A stretch of DNA of 64,000 bases, taken from contig NC_071342.1 of assembly GCF_027744825.2 (NCBI RefSeq), forward strand, positions 21,978,501 to 22,042,500. The letters run 5' to 3'. Both the position numbers and the translations under genes were made by a program. The notes beneath the pieces were generated by a model that made no database searches, was not told the DNA's origin, and was given only the letters and a program-made list of their open reading frames with translations. Within the stretch, counting starts at the first letter, position 1. Each line of letters opens with the position of its first letter. Below are positions 46,549 through 57,800 of the stretch, piece by piece. This DNA comes from Synchiropus splendidus (Eukaryota > Chordata > Actinopteri > Syngnathiformes > Callionymidae).

Positions 46549-48360
46549 GAGTCCAGTGTAAACATTGATTCAGGTTTGATATTCTGAGTGAGAGATCATC
46601 TAAGCACTTAACCAGGACAACTGCATCACATGTACTGTCTCTAGACTTGAACATCTCAAAGAACAAGTACAGAATAATATCTTTTATGAGGCCCAACGCG
46701 GGTCAAATGGAGGTTCTGCGTCACATCCAGAATAACTGCTGTCTCAGGGCTTGTGTTACTGTGAGTACTGACTCTGAAAGTAAAGGTGATCCACGTGTGA
46801 TTCAAGTGTTCGTGTGGGCTGTAGGAACAGAGTCATGCTTGGACTGGTTCAGACTACGCTGTAAAGACGATGACTTCATTTAGGTTTTTTTTCTGCCAAT
46901 ATTCGGAGTGTTTGAAGTGCAAATGTTGAATAAGAACTTACTTGAAGCCGTGCCTTGGGTCTGGTTGCTGTTCCTTCTCATTTTAATCTTGTGTGTTTGT
47001 TCATTTGGTCTTTTGTGCGGATGCTGCTGAACACGCCGGGCCGGTTTGGTTAGCTTTGTGTCCTTGCTGATTTACCCAAATGCTGTGTGGTCTGGGCATG
47101 TTTGAGCAGCAACACACACACACACACACACACACAGCATGGACCAGCAGCAGTAGTAGTGTGCCTGAGCTGACCGTGGTGCTGAAACCGACTGCTGCCG
47201 CTGGTTCATACCTGAGAGCTGCTGCTGCTGCTGCAGTCCTCCGCTCACTCATCAATTCAACTGTGAATCATCGCCCAATGAGTGTTTTGGGTCACTGTGA
47301 CAAACACAGCAGCATCTCTGCATCAGCACGACGACACTTTCTTTATAAGTGTGTCTGAAGCTGGAAGCCACTGAAGGAGGAGCGAGAGAATGGAAGAATG
47401 AAGATAGAGAGAGGGAGGGTGGGTGGAAGGAGGGAAGGGAGAGGGGAGGAAAAAATAGGGGAATGCGCGTCATTCTAACACGCAATGATGGGAGGGAGAG
47501 GAGGGGGAGACTCTTAAAGTGAAGGAGTCCCTGATAAACCAAAGTAATGTACTGAGCAGATGAGCAGGTCATCTGGAGGCGTTGGGCCCCATGATTGTAA
47601 TCTTGGTACGTTCACACATGAAGTTCTATGAGGTCACTAACTAGAAGTCCTAAGGAAACATTGCTCAAAAGACTGTAGCGCAGCTGACAAATAACCAAAG
47701 ATAGCTGGTATTTGAAGAGTTTTCAAGCATATTTTTGTCTGAGAAAATGTCATGATCGTAAGAAACAAGATCACCTGCATAGTGATTTTAGCGTTGTTTA
47801 ACAACTGGTTGACACAACAACTACTCTAGCTTGTGCATCCTTTGGTTTGTAGTCCATGAGTCCATGTGATACGAACAGGAACGCCACAGTGAAAAGTGAA
47901 AGTGAACTTGAATAAGCTTTCTGTGTCTGTAGACGCAGACAATAAAATGTTGTGTAGTTTCTGGTTGTAGGATAACAAGAACAAACAAACAAAATCAGTA
48001 CCATAAACGGATAAGAAACGTTCTCTGCAGGCAACACACCGAAACAAAGACTAAAAGCATGTATTTGTTTGTTAATATAATTTTTTCGACAACCACAACG
48101 TCCTGAAACGTTTAGTTAAATAACATGGGAGTAATATTTCAAGAAGGAATGACGGTGAAATATTGATCATGAGATGTCTAAAATGGATTAATGACCAAAA
48201 GAGGTTTGATGTGCATTGAAACACATCGATGTGTGGCCCAAAGAGGATTGGTATTTGGCAGCAGTTGATGCCAGTAAAAAGTTATTTTGGACCCTGAGGA
48301 ACCCTCATTTACATGCGCGCCATCGGCTGCTACGAACGCGCGTGTGGAGCCCCCCATTCT
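46549..48360. other. intergenic stretch upstream of rims1
   Basis: Contains a (CA)n run at about 47111-47138 and a purine-rich GGGAGG tract at 47400-47515. No gene recognised. Confidence 0.4.
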
Positions 48361-48978
48361 CAAATTAGGGCGGCGCGCTCCCGCCGCATGAGAAGTGAAC
48401 GCGCTTGAGGGGCTGCGGTCCCATTGACGGTTCCGTCTCCCTGACAGCAGCAGCAGCAGCAGCAGCAGCAGCATCCGCGGCGGCGCTGGAAAACAAGCCG
48501 TGACCGCCTCGCCTCGCCTCGCCTCGCCCGCCCGGAACCGAGCCCAAGCCCACAGCGACCCCCCGCCCCCCGCTTCCTCCGCCTCGGCCTCGAAGGAAGG
48601 AAGCCGTCGTCGTCGCGAACCCGAGCACCGGAGCCATGGACTCCCCGTGAAACCGAGGTGGTGGAGGGGAGAGGCGGGCGGGTGGGCGGGGGGTGGGGGG
48701 CGAAGCTCGCGGAGCACCGAGAGGGAGAAGGAGCCACCGGGAACCGCCGTCACCGTCACCACCGCCGCCGCTAGCAGCGACACCCCTGCCGCCGCCGCCG
48801 CCGCCGCCTCCGCAGCACCGGGCGCCCCCCCTCCCCTCCCTCCTCCATCGCCATGGGAACTCCGCATCAGTCGCTCCGACCACCGCTTGGTCCGTGGGCC
48901 ATGTCGTGATCCGTGGGCTCCGCCAGCGGGTTTTCTATCCGTGAGATCCCGGAGGAGGCAGAGTTGAGGCGGTGGAGC
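48361..48978 (+). promoter_or_regulatory. CpG-island promoter and 5' UTR of rims1
   Basis: Very GC-rich, CpG-dense sequence with (CAG)9 at 48445-48471 and CCG triplet runs at about 48788-48810. In the rims1 frame the last upstream stop is TGA at about 48907, so translation starts at 48979. Long antisense open frames here are GC artefacts. Confidence 0.6.
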
Positions 48979-49139
48979 ATGTTCGCCTCGGTGGGCCCGC
49001 GGGGCGGCCCGCGCCCACCCGTGGCTCCGGCCATCCCGGAGCCGGACCTGAGCCACCTGACGGAGGAGGAGAGGAAGATCATCATGGCTGTGCTGGCTCG
49101 GCAACGGGAGGAGGAGGCAAAGGAGGAAGCCATGTTAAA
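48979..49139 (+). CDS. rims1: rims1 exon 1: RIM1 presynaptic active-zone scaffold, N-terminus
   Basis: Encodes MFASVGPRGGPRPPVAPAIP, then EPDLSHLTEEERKIIMAVLA and RQREEEAKEEAMLK (last codon split). DLSHLTEEER.IIMAV is the first helix of the Rab3-binding domain of RIM proteins, and the ending KEEAMLK fits RIM1 better than RIM2. RIM1 binds Rab3/27, Munc13 and Ca channels to organise vesicle release. Donor AA|GTAAGT, phase 2. The zinc-finger, PDZ and C2 exons lie right of the window. Position downstream of ogfrl1 agrees with human 6q13. Confidence 0.93.
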
Positions 49140-50454
49140 GTAAGTGTGTGTGTGTGTGCGCCCGTGTGTGTGCGCGCGCGTGTGACTGGGCCTGCATGGA
49201 CTATTTCCGTTCTGAAGAACTCCATCCCACCTCCGTCCTCTCTTATAGATGAAATGCTCCATCATCAAAACCCCTGTGTGTGTGTGTGTGTGTGTGTGAG
49301 CTGCAGTTCTGAGCAAGCCGGACCGGTTCAGAGCAGGACACAGTCCTGCACGTTGTCACAGCTTGTTTGGGAGACTTTGTCAGGTGCAACTTGCTGGTGA
49401 GGCTGTGGGAGGGTGAAGGGGTGTGTCGCCCGGCATCACATCCACCGAGTGGCTCCTGAGCTCTGTCAGCTGCAGGACCTGAGGACGGGACAGCAGTGCT
49501 GGTCCCCTTCCTTGCATCCATGTGAACAGCTGCTGTTGGCTGCTCTGGGGTGCGGTTGAGCCTTCCCCATCCTTCTGCACTGTATGTAGGCCAGCGCTCT
49601 TGCAACAGACACATCACACGGGCTGCTACAGAACCACTGGGCCTGAATCAGTGTAATGTTCCCACAAATCAGACCCCTCCTCTCCTCCCAGCGTAAAGCT
49701 ATTTCATATTTTCTGCATGCAGAGGCAAGCAGATCGAGCGATAGGGCGACCCACCTCAGCCCGGCGCTCCTCCAGCACTACGTCCCTGTTCTATTTTAAG
49801 CCTTCAGTGTGGACTGATAGCCCGGCACTGAAGCGGGAGGATCGATTCATTGCATCTAAAGAAGGAAATGTCCAATATGCAGCCCCGGCTCTTAAGTGGC
49901 TGTACATCAATTTTCAGTAATGTTTCCAGACGAGTGGAGTCGGTCATGTCATAGCTACAGGGCTGTCAGCTGATTCCCACACTGGACCGGCCAGTGTTTC
50001 CCCAGGATTGACACGGTGTAGCAGTGTGTTTGTCTCCGCACTGTAAAGCCGCACTGGTTGACTAATACATGCATGGTGAGTTCACGAGCGGCGGCGGCGG
50101 CAGCAGCAGGGTAGTGTGGGTTGTAATGCAGAGCAGCACAGAGTGCACTCCTCCACTGAGCAGCAAGATTTATTCCTGCTCAGTCTTCTGCTGTAAGAGC
50201 TCACAGGTTATCTGATGGTGGTTCGAAACCCGACATCATGTTCGTGCGAGAGACACACTCTTAACACCCATCTGGTCCGTGAACGCCTCCTCAATATGTT
50301 GCCATGTACTATGAAGAAAGAACTAATGGAGGCACAAAAAGAAACTACCAACTGAGATACTGACTCCTGACTGGCTGAGCTCAACAGTTTCCAAACTATC
50401 TTTCTCATGGTTTCACCCCAAATATTTCCTGGAGGCACATGAATACAATCGCAT

Positions 50455-50640
50455 ACATTGACTTTCCCCAGCCTCCCTCCCTGAACCTGACCATCCAAAA
50501 CAAATGGATAACCATAACTAATGACCCAGTTATTTTGAAGTTTTAATCCTCAAATTCAGGCTCCAACTTTGTGGGGATCGGAAAATGGTTTCCAAGAATA
50601 GGTCCTGACAAATATATAGGTTTACACAGACACACACGTA
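50455..50640 (-). mobile_element. repeat family D, diverged reversed copy
   Basis: Reads ACTTTCCCCAGCCTCCCTCC, AATGACCCAGTTATTTTGAA, AATCCTCAAATTCAGGCTCC, CTTTGTGGGGATCGG, and ends near ATATATAGGTTTACACAGAC before a CA-rich tail. Confidence 0.65.
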
Positions 50641-51892
50641 CAGGTTTGACACACAAACACACACACACAGTCGTCTTTCCTTTCCGGGCCACTAACACTA
50701 ACAGTGCCCCCTGAGAGTCAGCACCTTGGCTATCTCCCTCTCGGCTGCCTCTCTGCCCAACGTCTCTCTTCCGTCCTCTGTACACATGTTCCACTTTCTC
50801 TTAAGTTGTGTTGCAAGTTTTTTTGAGCATTAAACACCACACACACACAAAGTAGGTCCCTTTAATTCCGAGCTCTTCTTTCTCAGCTTTAGCCGGTGAC
50901 ATTCTGGTGTTAGTTCGGTCACCTTGGGAATAGACACACACATTAACGCACCACCAAAAAGAGTATTAGATTTACTTCTGTGTAAATTGTTTACTCAGTG
51001 AAACTGCTATTTTAAGTGTACTGCTTTGACAAATTATGATCAAAACCTTCCTCACAATAGCTTGACTGAGGAAGCTGAGGAACTCTTAAATCAGATCCAA
51101 AATATGTTGGATGATGATGCTTGGCGATTATATTGTGAGCAGCAGGATGTGAGATGGAGGGAAGAGGAATGAGAGACAGAGGGGTCAGTCGATCAGCGTG
51201 GACGGAGGTGAAGGAAGTGAAGAAGAAGGGCAGGCAAGGTGGCGATGACTGTGCTGTCAGAGCAGCAACAAGAGGAAAGGGAAGCTCCACCGTACAGTAA
51301 AGGTCACTGCCGTGATGTGTGGTCTAGAGACTCGGGAGTCAGAGTTGGGAGAGTCTTCAGACATGAAGATGCTAAAGTTATTTGGAGTAACTGGAAAGGA
51401 GGGGCGTTGTTGGCCCTCATTGTTTGGCTAAAAACAAACAAAAAAAGATAAGGATTTATTACAGGATCTTTAGGAGGAAGATAAAAATAGGAATGTTGAG
51501 GACTGGTCAAGAAACTCCCCAAGACTAAAATAAATGGAGGCAGACTGAGATAAATGAAATCCTATAATTAGCTTCAAATAGTAGACAGGTAGACTGATGT
51601 TCAATTCATATTTCCTCTTCATCGAGTCAAAGACTCTTTCATTGTTCTACCACTCTGGCTGCCTTCAAAATGTGCGCTGGAGTTTGACCTCTGTTCCTGA
51701 TCATCTTCACAGACAACATGGACATGTGCAACAGCATGTTGGTGAAGTTAAGAGCAGTCAGAGGGCCAGTCCTCCGCTCTGCAGCTCACCTCTGTCTCTG
51801 GATCTCAACACTCTAGAGACAAGAAAAGTGGGTCCCCAGTTAAAATGGCTGGTGACCACTGGACTAGTGGATGATGAACTCAGGTGTAAAGA

Positions 51893-52345
51893 TGGTGCTT
51901 CTTCTTTTTCTTTCTCTTTCGGCTTGTCCCTTCAGAGGTGGCCACAGTGGATCATCTTCCTCCATCTCAACCTGTCCTCTGCTTCCTCTTCTCTCAAACC
52001 TCCAAACCTCATGTCCTCCTTCACCACCTCCATCCATCTCCTCTTTGACCTTCCTCTCCACCTTCTGCCTGGCAGTTCCAACCTCAACATCTTCATCTAC
52101 CAATGGACTGGCTCTCTCTCTCTCCTCTGTACATGTCCAAACCATCTCCATCGAGCCTCTCTGACTTGGTCTCCTAAACACCTGAGCACATGTGCTGTCC
52201 CTCTGATCCTATCATCATCCTGCTCACTCCCAGAGAGAAGCTCAGCATCTTCATCTCTGCTACCTCCAGCTCTGCCTCCTGTCTTTTCCTCAGTGCCACA
52301 CAACATTGCTGGCCTCACCACCCTTTTGGACACTTTTGCAACTCT
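51893..52345 (-). mobile_element. non-LTR retrotransposon ORF2 fragment, second copy
   Basis: On the minus strand it reads SKRVVRPAMLCGTEEKTGG, VREARWRWFGHVQRRERE, RQKVERKVKEEMD and so on, the same segment as 18836-19310 but in opposite orientation. It carries a 16-bp deletion after the VVRPAML region and further frame shifts. Both copies end just after the GGCCACCTCTGAAGGG segment. Confidence 0.8.
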
Positions 52346-53879
52346 ATGTATTTAGCGAAAATATAATTTCTCATGCTGAAGTTTGTTGCCAAAATCATTG
52401 TTATATTCACCCCCTTTAGCTACACAACAACTGCGATCAGTACACGTCTGCTGCTGATTCAGTTTCCCCCAAAACGCTCCTATATTCAAATGTTGTGTGT
52501 CTGAAACTTCAACGCAACAACACACAACTACCTGTCCTCTAGTGTTGAACCTTCAGCCTGTGTGCTCTTGATATTAAAGAAAGGCAATGAAGCCATTTGT
52601 TCGCACATGTACATCGACACATGCTCGCCGTGTGTGACTTATATATTTTTGCCCTCATGCGATATTAAAAAGTAATATATGAGGCAGAGAGACACCACCT
52701 GTGCAATAATTCTGTGATATTAGACGTGATTTTAATATCGCAGGTTAAAAAAAAAAGGCCACGACACAAACCTGCTTCTTATGTAAAGTAGCAAGGCCAA
52801 ATCGAATCAGGCGAGATTTTCTGAATATTGTGATGTTTACAAGTTCAAGAGAAAACTTGAAGCAGTCTTAAAAATAATTTCACCGGTTTAACCGTTGATG
52901 GTTATGGCTGTCGAAATGATTTGTAATGAAAGAAGCTGTGGGATGTAAAGAGAGAACAGCTGTCAGATCATGATCAAAGCTCAGGATGATGATGAAAAAA
53001 CGTTTGTATTAAACTCGTGAGCGGAAGTTTCGACGCGTCTCCTCGGCGTGGGCGATGGTGGGGAATCCTCGGTGCAAGTGATGGGACCGATCTGAGCCGG
53101 CTGCTCATCTTTATTAATGAGGTGCTTTTTAATCACACAGAAAAGTGTCAGCGGCGCTATTGAGAGAACGTCACGCCGTCATCACGCCTCAAGGTTCCTC
53201 GCTGATCGCTTCAGATGAACCAGGAATTAAAGTTCATTACAGTTGCTTGTCAACGTTTCCAGATGCTCCTGTGTGTGCAGCTGGTTCCATGGAATACTGA
53301 GGAATGTCAGCATTCCATGGTGGAAGTTATAGAATGTTTGGGGATTGGGAGGATGTGGGGCTGTGCTCCAAACATCCTGGCAACACTGAGTTGTGTTAAA
53401 ACATTGTGATCTTAACCAGCCAGTCTGCAGAAGATACAAATGCTCAAGCATTGCTCAGCATTTTAGCTGGTCATTCTAAAGTGTGGTTGACCAGTGGTGT
53501 TATACAGTAGCCTCAAGTTTAGTTCTAAAACTTTCATACACATTTTAAACACTGCGTGTTCTGTTTCCTCTGTACTGTCATTCTTAACCCTCAGTCCGAC
53601 ACCCATGTAGCGTGGTAGAACTCCTGGCATGAACCCTGTTTAAGGGCATTTTCAACTGTTACGACGCTGGATTGACCAACAGTTTTGACTGATGTTGTGC
53701 CGAGTCTCTCAAAGTAAATTAGATAATTATACAACCAGAACGCAGCAGTTTATTTTCTGGTGTTTTGCTAGGTAATGCCAACTATTATGTTCATTTGATT
53801 CAATTTTCTAAAAGCCTCATTAAAGTTTTGAAAGGCAGCTGGGATTTTATCAACCCTAATAGGTTCAAAAGATAAAAGT

Positions 53880-54275
53880 AGTAAGAAAATATTGATACAC
53901 TCAAATGTCGTGATACGTATTGCTCAATATTGTATCAATATTTTTGCAGAATATTTGATTTTTTAAGTCGGTTATATCAATATTCAATATGTAAATTCTT
54001 GGATATGCCACTGCATTTGTGATGTGTTTAATGCTAACATTTTTTTTGTTGATTCATTCCGAAATGTAACTGAAAGTCTAACTGGACTGATGTCATAACA
54101 ATACACTGGTTCTCATGCACATCGTGTTGTACTACATTACCTGATTTCCCCTCTTAAAATGATGCCTCTAACTACCATATTCTGTTGAAACAGTATCACA
54201 TTGTATTGTATCGCCACTTCTGTATTGGGATACGTATCGTATTGCAAGATACCTGCCTATACACGGCCCTACTGA
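53880..54275. mobile_element. diverged hAT-like repeat (tentative)
   Basis: ATACGTAT/TATTGATAC-rich sequence ending CTGCCTATACACGGCCCTA resembles fish hAT elements with TAGGGC-type ends. The left end was not found. Confidence 0.35.
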
Positions 54276-54771
54276 AATACGCCTAAGACTTTTGACGCCC
54301 AACACTCATAAGAGAGCATCTTTCTTCCTTCCTCAAGTATCTAAGGCAGAAGAAAAAAGAAGAAAAAAGATGAGGTATTTTTCTCATGCAGGGAAAACAG
54401 AAGGAGAAAGGACCTACTGCCCACTAGAGGGCTATCTGTGTGTGTCCCATTGGGTCAGGAACACAGCCACCACCCTTTTTTTATGGTAAAGAAAACTGAT
54501 CTTCCCCTCTAGAACTTAATATTATATAATGTTTGGACTGGTATGAGTAATCAAAGAAAGGAGAAGGGCCACTATAGCATGTTCTGAACTGAACTGAACT
54601 ATTCTCAACTGCCTGTGTGAAGTTATCAGTGAAACCCCAAAAGGTCGCAGGGGTCACCCCACCTTTCATTTCCTGGTTCATATCTGTCTGAAAACACGAT
54701 GATTCCATGTACAATTGCGGCACTAACAATCAACATTTGAATGTCAACAAATGCTTTTTTGTTTTTTGTAG

Positions 54772-54846
54772 AGAAGAGAAGCCAATTCAAGCAAGAACGG
54801 TCAACTTGGTGGGACAGAAAAAGCCTCCACAACAAAATGATGTCCG
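54772..54846 (+). CDS. rims1: candidate rims1 exon 2
   Basis: A 75-bp open segment between a strong acceptor (CTTTTTTGTTTTTTGTAG) and donor (GTCCG|GTAAGC). In the phase dictated by exon 1 it completes K and reads EEKPIQARTVNLVGQKKPPQ then QNDV plus CG. It is rich in K and Q like the linker after the first RIM helix in RIM1/RIM2, and would hand over to a codon such as R before the next exon. The linker is variable, so homology cannot settle it. Confidence 0.55.
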
Positions 54847-57800
54847 GTAAGCTGCCTGACTCTTCCCACCTCTCTGAGTCCCGGGCCATGCGTGCAGGGT
54901 CCACACCTGTCCTCTACTGTTGAACACACTGCTCACCTTCTGGTACCGCGACCGTTACTTGGAAGCCACTTCACACCTCACCAGTCACTGGAGCTTCAAG
55001 CGTGACCCCGGTGATTTGCATGCTACTGTAAACTGGACGACTCAGGACTAATTTAGATGGCTATCGTATTTACGTCTCTGAGGACAGACTGGGCTCCGTC
55101 TGCCCGCGCTTTCATCCAGCAGCTTCCTCCACAGAGATGGACGCCATCAGTCTGATCGGTCCTCTCCAGATCCGGTTGAGTCATTACAGACTAGCAGACG
55201 TTGCCGTCCTCCTCCATAGAGTTGTTGGCTTCAGCTGGATTCACGTGTCTGGTCGTGTCGCTCAGGCGAGCAGCTTGTCTGTCGAGGCGCCGTCGACCAG
55301 AACACACCAACTAGAAACAAATGAGCTCCAGTATTTTCATACGAATGAAAGCAGATTTCTTGCATTTTCATGTTTCACGTTTAAAAAGAAAGATTTGACA
55401 CCTGATAAAAGGTTCTCACTTCTTCTTATAGCTGGTAGCACGAGAGGCTGCGAGGTGTGACCGGCGAGCTTGTGTGTCGCTTTGAGCTCATTTCTGCGGC
55501 CACTGATGCCTTTTCATCTGCCGCACAATGATGAAAGGATAAAGCCCGTTTATGTCCTGTGTGTGTTGGTGTGTGTTCGGATCAGAGATGGAGGTGGGAT
55601 TATGCTTTAAGTCAACTGAAGCACAGCTGCTTTTCTGAGGGATCCAGCAATGTGGGCCACATTTGCAGCCGCGCTGGATGATGCGGTCGCCGACCGAGAA
55701 CAATGTGCTTGAGTGAAGCCAGCCATGTTGTCATTTACAACAAAAATACTTTAGAGTGGCGATATGAGCAGTCATTTGTGCGAGGACTGTGGGACGGTGG
55801 TGAGGTGGGCGGACGGGGCCACAGGGATTCCAGGCCAGAGTGGGATTACATCAGTGAACAGCTCTTTGTTTGCTCTGCTGATGGACAGACTGATGCACAT
55901 GTGTGTAGAGATTTGTTGTGAGAGCAAGGAGGAGCTTCATGGATGTGCTGCATGAGGAGGAGAGGATCGCCGAAGGGAAACCAAGGCGATCAAACACCAG
56001 CGCTCGCCAGCTTTGCGCTATCAATGCCACAGTGATGACACCACTCATGCAGAGATGCAGGAGCTCTGATGATCATGCAATCCGCAAATCTAATAATCCA
56101 ATTGCTGGGATGGTCCCGTCACGCTTGGTTCAGCTGAAACCATCTCTGTTCACATCATCTTTGGATCATGATTCCACATACTGTAGTCAGAAACTTGAAG
56201 CAAAATCCATCACACCGGACAAGAAAAGGGTCAGTGTGTCAAAAATCACATGGTGCACTTCATCCGCCGGTGACATGATGTTTTCGCTGCTGCTCTCCGA
56301 ACTGGCTCACCTCAAACTAGCACCAGGCGGTGAGGTAGACTGTGGTCGTATTTTATTACTATAATGTGAATAAACACATAACAAAGTCAGTCATATGTTG
56401 TAATGTCTGAAAAAAAAGGAGTCACAGTCAATAAGGAAGAGCAGGTGTGAGGAAGCCAGTAATATCCATCATTATCCGACCAGATACTTCACTTTGAGAA
56501 GTGCACATGTTGTAGTGTGTGTGTAGGCGGTGATAGATGACTTCTCTAAAACCATGTGCATATGGAGTAGGGCTGCTTGTTTCATCTGGGCTTCAACAAA
56601 CAGTCTCCATATTTTATCAAACTGGCTTTTTGAAGTCTAGCTGAATATAATCTCTTTTATTTCCTTTAGCCACATCTGTAAATTGGCGGTTCAGTTTGTG
56701 CCACTTGCATTGAATAGCGGCTGTTAATAACACATTCCACTGGTTAATATTTCCCCTCCACACCTTCAGGAATGTCACCCAAAATTATCGCATTATTCTC
56801 GCATAATTTCTCATACTAGAAACACAGAATTTAATGGAAAGGTAGTGGAAAATGCTTTTTTATTTATTTTTTCTGCGGTCAAAAGTACAACTTTGAATTG
56901 TTTGTAAACATGACTTTACCACACAGCTAACAGCGCTAACTGCTAACAGTCTCATTCCGCACCTTTATTTACCTTGCTGTCTAATAGCTGCCGTAAAACT
57001 GAACGCAGTGCCTTATAAATGCTCTCTGAAATGTAAATACACAAAGAATGATTACTGTTATGGTCCATGCTGGGATAATGAATGTCAAACATTTGTCTGG
57101 CCACCCTCCAAAACTAGAATAAAATGATGCAGTGGATAGTAAATTGGGAAGTGTATGAAAACTTAAACATTTTTTGCTACGTTTTGATAATCCTGTCATC
57201 CTCCTAACTTTAAATTAAAACTGTTCAGACAGGTTCTTGGACTAACTTTTGAAACAAGTTCTTGATGAAATCCAAATTGTGGTTTTAAAAATGCTGCGTC
57301 GCCAAGTCAGTTCATTCAAAGTTGTGCCGCATATTTCCTGCTCCCTATTCAAATTGAAGAGGTGTGATAGTCAGGTGACCAAGGATTGAGACTCAACGCG
57401 CTTTATACTTCCTGATGATCTGAAACATGCACAGTGGCACCGACTCTTTTGGGTTCCAAGCAAGTGTGTAGGAGAACAGAGCAAATGTTCCTTCACTCTC
57501 CTCTTCTTCACTAACCACGGTACAGATGACTGACCTTCATGAGCCCTCAGGTTATAGGGGTGCGCTCCTGACATTGAGGCTCTTGAACAAAGCCTTGCCA
57601 AAGCTGTGAGTCACTTTGGGTTACGCGACTCTTCATTTACAACTGTCAATTTACAAGTGCTGATGCTTGGTACCACTGTGTTCAGCCCTTATTATCAGGA
57701 TGTGAAGTGGAGTGGCACACTGAGAAAAGCTGGACTCTCACACTGGTTGGTCACATGGATGACGCCCAGTCAGGAAGGTGATGCTATTGTGGGCTCAAAA

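Larger units (their letters stand above)
49140..54771 (+). other. rims1: rims1 intron 1
   Basis: 5.6 kb. It holds GT microsatellites (about 49143-49185 and 49275-49298), a reversed family D repeat (50455-50640), a reversed LINE ORF2 fragment (51893-52345) and a hAT-like repeat near 53880-54275. No other exon seen. Confidence 0.65.

Noticed and set aside
48178..49104. 308-codon minus-strand open frame
   Set aside because: It is antisense to the GC-rich rims1 promoter and exon 1, low-complexity (Ala/Gly/Ser/Arg), with no domain. It is a GC artefact.
51597..52355. 252-codon plus-strand frame
   Set aside because: It reads the reverse strand of a LINE ORF2 fragment; leucine/serine-rich antisense artefact.
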